From NCBI GenBank assembly GCA_033811195.1, contig JAPXOZ010000014.1, positions 1 to 45,567 on the forward strand: a stretch of 45,567 bases of DNA. Reading direction: 5' to 3'. A program made the position numbers and the translations under genes. The stretch is from Cacconaster sp033811195 (GTDB lineage Bacteria; Bacteroidota; Bacteroidia; Bacteroidales; UBA932). The notes under the pieces are model-generated. The model was not told the DNA's origin and made no database searches. It worked only from the letters and a program-made list of their open reading frames with translations. Shown one piece after another: positions 39,889 through 45,567 of the stretch (position 1 is the stretch's first letter; each line of letters starts with the position of its first letter).

Positions 39889-42645
39889 ATGTCAGATAAT
39901 AGCAGAAAACACCACAGATATCTTTGCTCAGATTCTCCCGAGGTAATTAACGGAAAAGGTTGTAATATCATTCCGGAACCGGAGAGCGAACCCCTATGGA
40001 AGGTCTATCTGGCCAAATTTAAGGATCCAATCATAATAATACTGCTGGTGGCCCTCGGACTCTCGCTCTGTATCTCCTTGTATGAGATGTTTGTGATGGG
40101 AAGGTCAGCTTCATGCCTTATTGAGCCCCTCGGAGTACTGATTGCCATATTGCTTGCCACCGGCATAGCATTTATATTTGAGTACAACGCCGAAAAGGAA
40201 TTCAAGATTCTAAATAAAGCTAAGGACGAACGTAAAGTCAAGGTACTTCGTTGGCGTAGCACAAAAGAGGCTGAAGAGGGTGAGTGGCCGCAGATATACG
40301 AGATTCCAAGAGGAGATGTCTGTCTCGGGGATATTGTCAAGTTGGAAAGTGGAGATGAGATTCCTGCAGACGGTATTCTGCTGGAGGCGATCTCCCTGCG
40401 AATTGACGAGTCCAATTTCACCGGAGAACCTTTTACAAGGAAGTTTGTGGAAATCGACCCTACAAGACCGGAGAGCACCTATCCTCAGAATTTTCTCCTT
40501 AGAGGTACTACTCTTATTGAGGGTACTGCACTCTATAAGGTCACAGCAGTTGGACCGGAAACCGAAGAGGGCAAGGGGGCCCAAATTCTTCGGGAGGAGA
40601 GCACTGTCGAAACTCCGCTCAACGATCAGCTCAATCGTCTTGCAAAAACAATCACCAAGGCCAGCTATATTATTGCCACACTGGTGGTCATAGGACGTCT
40701 GCTGATCTTTTTCCTCACCGGAGATCCAGGAGAGCGCGAACTGCTGGATATCATCCATGTCATCATAAACTCAGTAATGCTTGCAGTAACTCTGATAGTA
40801 GTGACAGTGCCGGAGGGACTTCCGATGAGCGTTACCATATCCCTTGCGCTGAGTATGCGCAAGATGTTGAAGGAGAAGAACCTGGTGCGTAAGCTCCATG
40901 CTTGCGAGACTATGGGTGCAACAACTGTCATCTGCACCGACAAGACCGGTACGCTCACCTACAACAAGATGAGTGTAGTGGAGCAAGAATTTACAGGCGT
41001 AGAGATGGACTTTATGGCCCTGAGCATCTCCATCAACTCCACTGCAGAGCTTTCCGATAGCGAATCGGGTACACTCCGCGCCATAGGCAATCCCACCGAA
41101 GGCGCATTGCTCCTCTGGCTGCAAGAACTGGGATATGACTACCGTGCGCTTCGCGAAAGTCTTGTCATCATTTCTCAGCAACCTTTCTCCACAGAGAGCA
41201 AGAGAATGACAACTGTTGCGAAAGATGAACTTACAGGTAAGAGCTTACGGTATATAAAAGGTGCACCGGAGATTGTTCTGGAAATGTCGGACAGTATCGC
41301 CGGCAATCGCACAAAAGAGGAGATCCTATCCCAACTTCAGGATTATCAGTCTAAAGGAATGCGTACTCTCGGCTTCGCATATCAGGAAATGGATATTGAA
41401 GAAGCTCCGGTCATCTTTACCGGCATAGTGGGCATCGCCGACCCGGTAAGGGATGATGTTCGAGAAGCCATAGATATTTGTAAGAATAATGCCGGTGTCA
41501 GGGTGATAATGATTACCGGAGATGTTGCGCTGACGGCAAATGAGATATCGCGGCAGTCCGGAATAATGGACTCTAAAGAGCCTATGCAAGTACTCACCGG
41601 TGCGGAATTTGCCCTTATGAGTGATGAAGAGATAAAATCCAATGTCATACCCACTCTCAAAGTGCTCTCCAGGGCACGTCCCGAAGACAAAGCCCGACTG
41701 GTGACCATACTTCAGGAAATGGGCGAGGTAGTAGCAGTAACAGGTGACGGCACAAATGATGCCCCTGCACTCAAAAAGGCACAGGTGGGTCTTTCGATGG
41801 GTGACGGCACCTCCAGGGCCAAGGAGGCTAGCGATATCACTATAATAGACAACTCCTTTACCAGCATCAACAAAGGTATTCTCTGGGGACGTTCGCTCTA
41901 TCTCAACATCAAGCGCTTTATTCTCTTCCAAATGACCATAAACGTGTGTGCCTGCCTGATAGTGCTGCTGGGAGCTTTCCTTGGGCTGGACTCACCTCTG
42001 ACAGTCACACAAATGCTCTGGGTCAATCTCATAATGGATACATTCGCTGCAATGGCACTCTCCTCCATCCCTCCCGATCGAAGGGTGATGAATGCTCCTC
42101 CAAGAGATTCAAAAAGCCATATAATCGACCGCAAGATGGCTATCCGCATCATAACAGGAGGCTTAATTTTCTTTATTTTGATGACCCTGATCTGGCGGCT
42201 ACTCTGGCACACGGATATTACTTCAGTGAGAGATTTGCTCAATTTGGAGACCCTTAATAAACTCTTTCGGGAAGTATTAGATCCCACTACAAAGCAACAT
42301 CTTTCTAGATTTGAAAGGGGCGTCTTCTTCTCCATCTTTGTGATGCTTCAATTCTGGAACCTGTTCAATGCAAGATATTTCCGCACCAACGGAAGTGTTC
42401 TGCGGGATTTCCTGGATTCGTTGTTCAATCGAAAACGTTTCAGGGAGTCTGCCTCTAAGACACTGTTGATGGTTGCAGGTATTATTCTGATCGGGCAGTA
42501 CCTTATAACCAACGTTGCGGGAGCCTTCTTTGATGTAGCTCCGCTCTCCTGGAGTGACTGGTGGCTAATACTGCTCTGCACCTCCCCCGTGCTCTTTATC
42601 CCGGATATCTGGAGATTTGTAAGAAATCTTTTTTCCGCTAATTAA
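39889..42645 (+). CDS. calcium-translocating P-type ATPase (PMCA-like P2B)
   Basis: A 918-aa inner-membrane cation pump. Phosphorylation site Asp351 is in CTDKTGTLT. The ion-binding helix 4 reads VTVPEGLPMSVTISLAL (PEGLP), the TGE motif of the actuator is FTGEP, and the nucleotide domain has KGAPE and MITGD, with hinge TGDGTNDAPAL. Helix 6 shows VNLIMDTFAAMAL with the N..D pair of Ca2+ pumps. The family expels calcium with ATP; manganese is possible. The last 12 bp before the next gene follow directly, so ATPase and ProX-type gene may be co-transcribed. Confidence 0.93.
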   Translation: MSDNSRKHHRYLCSDSPEVINGKGCNIIPEPESEPLWKVYLAKFKDPIIIILLVALGLSLCISLYEMFVMGRSASCLIEPLGVLIAILLATGIAFIFEYNAEKEFKILNKAKDERKVKVLRWRSTKEAEEGEWPQIYEIPRGDVCLGDIVKLESGDEIPADGILLEAISLRIDESNFTGEPFTRKFVEIDPTRPESTYPQNFLLRGTTLIEGTALYKVTAVGPETEEGKGAQILREESTVETPLNDQLNRLAKTITKASYIIATLVVIGRLLIFFLTGDPGERELLDIIHVIINSVMLAVTLIVVTVPEGLPMSVTISLALSMRKMLKEKNLVRKLHACETMGATTVICTDKTGTLTYNKMSVVEQEFTGVEMDFMALSISINSTAELSDSESGTLRAIGNPTEGALLLWLQELGYDYRALRESLVIISQQPFSTESKRMTTVAKDELTGKSLRYIKGAPEIVLEMSDSIAGNRTKEEILSQLQDYQSKGMRTLGFAYQEMDIEEAPVIFTGIVGIADPVRDDVREAIDICKNNAGVRVIMITGDVALTANEISRQSGIMDSKEPMQVLTGAEFALMSDEEIKSNVIPTLKVLSRARPEDKARLVTILQEMGEVVAVTGDGTNDAPALKKAQVGLSMGDGTSRAKEASDITIIDNSFTSINKGILWGRSLYLNIKRFILFQMTINVCACLIVLLGAFLGLDSPLTVTQMLWVNLIMDTFAAMALSSIPPDRRVMNAPPRDSKSHIIDRKMAIRIITGGLIFFILMTLIWRLLWHTDITSVRDLLNLETLNKLFREVLDPTTKQHLSRFERGVFFSIFVMLQFWNLFNARYFRTNGSVLRDFLDSLFNRKRFRESASKTLLMVAGIILIGQYLITNVAGAFFDVAPLSWSDWWLILLCTSPVLFIPDIWRFVRNLFSAN

Positions 42646-42657
42646 ACGACCATAAAA

Positions 42658-43218
42658 ATGCAATACAACGAAACAATAACCGGAGTTCTGGAATTCTTGG
42701 AAAATGCCGGAATAGAGTACAAAATATACACCCATCCCCCGCTCCCAACAATAGAAATGGCGATGGAATACTGGAAGGAGATAGATTCTACCCACTGCAA
42801 AAATCTTTTTTTCCGCAATCACAAGGGCAACCGGCACTATCTGGTGATCTTTGAATGCCACAAAAATCTCGACATCACCAAGTTGGAAAAAGCATTGAAG
42901 CAGGGAAAACTCTCTTTCGCCTCACCGGAAAGGATGCAACGTTGCCTGGGTCTGACTCCCGGCTCCGTCTCCCTATTTGGACTGATAAACGATATGGGAC
43001 TTGATAATCGCACGGACGTAAATCCCAAAGAACTCTTCCCCAATGGACACCGCGTCAAACTCTATCTCGATAAAGACCTTCAGCAGAGCGAACAGATCAG
43101 TTTTCACCCCTGCGACAATACTGCAAGCGTAACCATTTCACAGGCAGATTTTCGCCGCTTCCTCAATCTTTGGGGAGGTGAAGTGGAATGGATTGAGGTA
43201 GAGGAAGATCTAGAGTAG
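42658..43218 (+). CDS. ProX-type prolyl-tRNA editing protein (YbaK/EbsC fold)
   Basis: A 186-aa free-standing editing-domain protein. KNLFFRNHKGNRHYLVI carries the conserved Lys of the YbaK/ProX deacylase active site, and FASPERMQRCLGLTPGSVSLFGLIND matches the LGxxPGSVSPFGL motif. It should remove alanine (or cysteine) mis-attached to tRNA-Pro. It starts 12 nt after the ATPase gene; its last 9 nt overlap the convergent sulfoxide reductase gene (43210-43218). Confidence 0.92.
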   Translation: MQYNETITGVLEFLENAGIEYKIYTHPPLPTIEMAMEYWKEIDSTHCKNLFFRNHKGNRHYLVIFECHKNLDITKLEKALKQGKLSFASPERMQRCLGLTPGSVSLFGLINDMGLDNRTDVNPKELFPNGHRVKLYLDKDLQQSEQISFHPCDNTASVTISQADFRRFLNLWGGEVEWIEVEEDLE

Positions 43219-43644
43219 AGCGACTATCTTCTCAAGCCAGAATGCATCTGTTTGGTCAAAAGCCGATAACTCTTTGCTATCAATATCGAGAACTCCGACT
43301 ACAGCATCATCTTTAAATATCGGAACGACTATCTCACTTCTGGAAAGTGAGCTACAAGCGATGTGGCCTGGGAACTGCTCCACATCGGGAACCACAATTG
43401 TCTCGCGACGCTCCCAAGCCGTACCGCAGACTCCACTCCCAAAAGGAATCCTGGTGCAAGCCACCGGTCCCTGAAAAGGGCCCAGCACAAGAGTTTCCCC
43501 TTGCACACGATAAAAACCGGTCCACCACCAGCCGAAGGTTTCATGGAGCAAGGCTGCAACATTGGCCATATTCGCAATTGGATCCTGTTCCATTGAGACC
43601 ATAGCCTCCACCTTCTGATATACGAGTGTGTATTTTTCTTCCAT
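43210..43644 (-). CDS. msrC: free methionine-(R)-sulfoxide reductase (GAF domain)
   Basis: A 144-aa single GAF-domain enzyme that reduces free methionine-R-sulfoxide. The three cysteines of E. coli fRMsr are all present: C63 in GPVACTRIPFG, C73 in SGVCGTAW and C97 in FPGHIACSS. Text GPFQGPVACTRIPFG and SRSEIVVP are strongly characteristic. It is divergent from msrA with 63 bp between starts. A -7 box sits immediately before its ATG. Confidence 0.94.
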   Translation of the reverse strand: MEEKYTLVYQKVEAMVSMEQDPIANMANVAALLHETFGWWWTGFYRVQGETLVLGPFQGPVACTRIPFGSGVCGTAWERRETIVVPDVEQFPGHIACSSLSRSEIVVPIFKDDAVVGVLDIDSKELSAFDQTDAFWLEKIVALL

Positions 43645-43648
43645 AATT

Positions 43649-43656
43649 CAAAGATA
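43649..43656 (-). promoter_or_regulatory. -7 box directly before the fRMsr start
   Basis: TATCTTTG on minus, an exact TAnnTTTG ending 4 nt before the ATG (43644). Initiation at the usual distance would fall on the start codon, giving a leaderless or nearly leaderless mRNA. Confidence 0.5.
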
Positions 43657-43695
43657 GCAACTTATTAATTATCGGATATATTTTGGGATATTTCT

Positions 43696-43703
43696 TACAT
43701 TTG
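43696..43703 (+). promoter_or_regulatory. -7 box directly before the msrA start
   Basis: TACATTTG on plus, an exact TAnnTTTG ending 4 nt before the ATG at 43708. As for the divergent gene, initiation would coincide with the start codon. No -33 TTG at 19-20 nt. Confidence 0.5.
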
Positions 43704-43707
43704 TTTT

Positions 43708-44232
43708 ATGAAAAAAAATCTTCAAGCAATATGGTTTGCCGGAGGCTGTTTCTGGGGTCTTCAGAAATATTTCAACCTTATACGGGGAGTAACCGATACT
43801 GAAGTGGGATATATCAATGGAACAACACCCAACCCTACTTACGAAGAGGTTTATACCGATACTACCGGCTATATGGAATGTGTAAAGGTACTCTATGATA
43901 CCGAAGTGCTTGACCTGGAAGATCTCGTGAGATTTTTCTTTAAGGCGATCGACCCAACTCGAAATGATGGTCAGGCCTGGGATATCGGCACACGATACAA
44001 AAGCGGGATTTTCTACCATCCGGGTTACACCTCAGATGCTGCCGTTGCACAAAAGGTACACGATGAGATCAGCAAGGAGTATTCGGTTCCGATACATGTA
44101 GAAATCGGCCCTGTCACAAGTTATTATCCGGCTGAAGAGTATCATCAAAACTACCTTGACAAAAATCCCGGCGGCTACTGCCACATCAGACCTCAACTCT
44201 ACGAATTTGCAAAGAATGTAAACAGAAAATAA
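43708..44232 (+). CDS. msrA: peptide methionine sulfoxide reductase MsrA
   Basis: A 174-aa enzyme that reduces methionine-S-sulfoxide in proteins and free form. The catalytic motif GGCFWG has Cys14, and the stretch TEVGYING is typical. YEEVYTDTTGY and YHPGYTSD-like text follow. There is no fused MsrB domain and no C-terminal recycling Cys pair in the usual place, so recycling may use other cysteines. The start is fixed because the only downstream Met lies beyond the catalytic Cys. It lies beside fRMsr, giving S- and R-form repair from one divergent region. Confidence 0.95.
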   Translation: MKKNLQAIWFAGGCFWGLQKYFNLIRGVTDTEVGYINGTTPNPTYEEVYTDTTGYMECVKVLYDTEVLDLEDLVRFFFKAIDPTRNDGQAWDIGTRYKSGIFYHPGYTSDAAVAQKVHDEISKEYSVPIHVEIGPVTSYYPAEEYHQNYLDKNPGGYCHIRPQLYEFAKNVNRK

Positions 44233-44258
44233 ATGCCCGGCACATCGCCGAGCATTTA
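44230..44258 (+). terminator. hairpin after msrA
   Basis: AAATGC-C-CGGC and GCCG-A-GCATTT form an 11-position stem with one C-A mismatch and a 5-nt loop, right after the msrA stop. No long T-run follows. It separates msrA from the convergent amidohydrolase. Confidence 0.6.
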
Positions 44259-44304
44259 TCATTTACCATACATTTGATCTCTTAAATATCTGCTTTGGCG
44301 CAAA

Positions 44305-45474
44305 CTATTTGAGATACTCCTCAGCGAGTGCAACCCACAAAGAAGCGCCTATAGGCAATATATCCGTATCAAATACATATTTGGGATGGTGTACCATAAA
44401 GGTATCTCCATTGCCAATCATGATGTAGCTGCCAGGTTTCTGTTGTAGCATAAATGCAAAGTCTTCGCTACTCATCAATGGCTTACAGGGATAGACGACA
44501 TTCTCTTCGCCGAAGTACTTCTTCGCCACATCTGCGGCAAACTTCGTCTCCTCCTCACTATTTACCAATACTGCTCCCGGCTGTCCCTCCTTGATCTCGT
44601 AGGTACAACCGTAACATTCTGCCTGGGCTGCCGTTATCTTCCGGATCCTATCGAGCACCTTTACGCGAGTGTCGGCTTGCATATTTCTCATGGAGAGTCG
44701 GAGGATTGCACTATTGGCTATAACATTACCCTCATTGCCGGCCAGGAAAGCACCGATGGTCACTACGCCATTGTCCCAAGGAGAGATATTGCGTGAAATG
44801 ATAGTCTGAAGCGCCATAACTAGCGAAGATCCGGCCACCACAGGGTCTATACTCAACTCGGGCATGGAGCCGTGGGAACCTTTACCGGTGAGTTCGATTT
44901 CCCAGTTGTCCACTGCCGACATTGTCTCTCCGTCATGAAAGTGGAGCACACCTTTAGGGAGGCCGGGGATATTGTGCATAGCATAGAGACGATCTATCTG
45001 AAATTTCTCAAATAATCCATCTGCTATCATAGCAGGGCCGCCCTTCATGTTCTCCTCTGAAGGCTGGAAAATGAAATGTACCGTGCCATTGAACCTTCGC
45101 GTATTAGCTAAGTACTTAGCCGCTCCCAATGCCATTGCTGAGTGCCCATCGTGTCCGCAGAGATGAGATACCCCATCATATCGACTCTTGTAGGAGAGAT
45201 TATTGTCTTCCTGAACACGGATCGCATCCATGTCTGCACGGAAGCCGATGCTCTTTTGGCCCTCACCACTCTGCAAACGTCCGACCACACCATAGATACC
45301 ATCCTTGCCGATCTTTTCGTGTACCTCGTAGCCCATTTGGGCTAACTCTTTAGCTATGTATCGTGCAGTTTCATGCTCTTTTGTGGAAACTTCAGGATGG
45401 GAGTGTATATATTCCATCCATCGTTTCATCTCGGAGTGCAATGCAGCTACTCCCTCTATGGGTTTTGCGCTCAT
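44305..45474 (-). CDS. M20 family amidohydrolase (hippurate/N-acyl-amino-acid hydrolase type)
   Basis: A 389-aa cytosolic metallo-amidase of peptidase family M20D. Motifs are FRADMDAIRVQE, HLCGHDGHSAMALGAA (metal ligands Cys-Gly-His), QPSEENMKGGPAMIADG with the catalytic Glu, and a dimerisation domain beginning ELTGKGSHGSMPE. It probably removes acyl groups from N-acyl amino acids or related conjugates; aminobenzoyl-glutamate or N-acetyl-diaminopimelate hydrolysis is possible. It starts 4 nt after the stop of the upstream membrane-protein gene, so the two likely form one unit, perhaps import then cleavage of a conjugate. Confidence 0.9.
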   Translation of the reverse strand: MSAKPIEGVAALHSEMKRWMEYIHSHPEVSTKEHETARYIAKELAQMGYEVHEKIGKDGIYGVVGRLQSGEGQKSIGFRADMDAIRVQEDNNLSYKSRYDGVSHLCGHDGHSAMALGAAKYLANTRRFNGTVHFIFQPSEENMKGGPAMIADGLFEKFQIDRLYAMHNIPGLPKGVLHFHDGETMSAVDNWEIELTGKGSHGSMPELSIDPVVAGSSLVMALQTIISRNISPWDNGVVTIGAFLAGNEGNVIANSAILRLSMRNMQADTRVKVLDRIRKITAAQAECYGCTYEIKEGQPGAVLVNSEEETKFAADVAKKYFGEENVVYPCKPLMSSEDFAFMLQQKPGSYIMIGNGDTFMVHHPKYVFDTDILPIGASLWVALAEEYLK

Positions 45475-45478
45475 ATTC

Positions 45479-45567
45479 CTATGCCTCCTTTGTTTTACCT
45501 GAAACGGTGAATCTGATTACAAGGATAGCGATGACAATCATAATAAAGTTGAAGAGCAGTGCTATCA
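45479..45567 (-). CDS. C-terminal end of a membrane protein (partial)
   Basis: On minus the frame from the window edge reads a hydrophobic helix (FNFIMIVIAILVIRF) and a short polar tail TVSGKTKEA before TAG at 45481-45479. The start lies outside the window. It is probably the last segment of a transporter, given the tight link (4-nt gap) to an M20 amidohydrolase; an AbgT-like or similar carrier is possible but cannot be shown from 28 residues. Confidence 0.55.
   Translation of the reverse strand, partial: IALLFNFIMIVIAILVIRFTVSGKTKEA

Noticed and set aside
41326..41931. A 201-codon open frame on minus inside the calcium ATPase gene
   Set aside because: Antisense to conserved ATPase motifs (MITGD, TGDGTNDAPAL); no independent evidence of coding.

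Overview
The window looks like chromosomal DNA of a Bacteroidota member, most likely order Bacteroidales. The evidence is: a primary sigma factor of only 286 aa that lacks region 1.1; many promoters of the Bacteroidota form TTG-N19/20-TAnnTTTG; a six-domain S1 protein with acidic and charged tails; DUF5018-like and C-type lipoproteins; and S9, S41 and M3 peptidases of the kind usual in this group. The 16S start at the left edge (GCTAGCGGCAG) differs from the Bacteroides/Prevotella form as I remember it and would fit Rikenellaceae-like lineages, but the family is a guess. No phage, insertion sequence, CRISPR array or secretion cluster is visible. The content is mostly housekeeping.

Layout. 1-239: 5' end of a 16S rRNA gene (minus) with leader and promoter. 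290-16862, all minus: EamA transporter, dihydroorotase, polyprenyl-phosphate mannosyltransferase, Tex, ClC channel, an acidic small protein, YgiQ radical SAM, ArgS, an alanine/sodium symporter, M3 peptidase, sigma factor RpoD, HtrA protease. 16994-19420, plus: dnaN, an epsilon-like exonuclease and a degenerate FAH-fold protein. 19369-23356, minus: HI0933 flavoprotein, serine-hydrolase lipoprotein, mnmA. 23409-23512: SRP RNA (plus), converging on cdd. 24071-26049, plus: glucosaminidase/LysM and mltG. 26054-30475, minus: S41 protease, RNase Z, ribosomal protein S1. 30634-34372, plus: S9 peptidase and prfA. 34653-39778, mainly minus: tRNA-Arg, rpmF, DUF177, cardiolipin synthase, ubiE/menG, a PurL-like remnant, a flavodoxin-fold reductase, a TIGR04076 protein and tRNA-Ala, with tRNA-Leu on plus. 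39889-45567: calcium P-type ATPase, ProX-type editing protein, free-Met-R-sulfoxide reductase, MsrA, M20 amidohydrolase and the end of a membrane protein.

Functional groups: translation (ArgS, RF1, S1, L32, MnmA, RNase Z, ProX, three tRNAs, SRP RNA, 16S), envelope and peptidoglycan (glucosaminidase, MltG, Cls, GT2, HtrA, S41), replication (DnaN, exonuclease) and oxidative repair (MsrA beside fRMsr).

The most unusual signal is non-coding. Four arrays of period-7 DNA (7248-7296, 34354-34461, 34614-34648, 38687-38769) all read as NNNNAGT-like heptamers in the sense direction of the gene they follow. They begin at or inside the stop codon of three proteins, or 4 nt after a tRNA, and lie between that gene end and a terminator-like hairpin. 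I know of no description of these in this group; cyanobacterial heptameric STRR repeats are the nearest analogue. Two apparent pseudoenzymes (an FAH-fold protein without its metal ligands and a short PurL C-terminal-like protein) and a duplicated terminator module downstream of tRNA-Leu are also worth a look. All family assignments come from reading the sequence and from memory; no database search was run.
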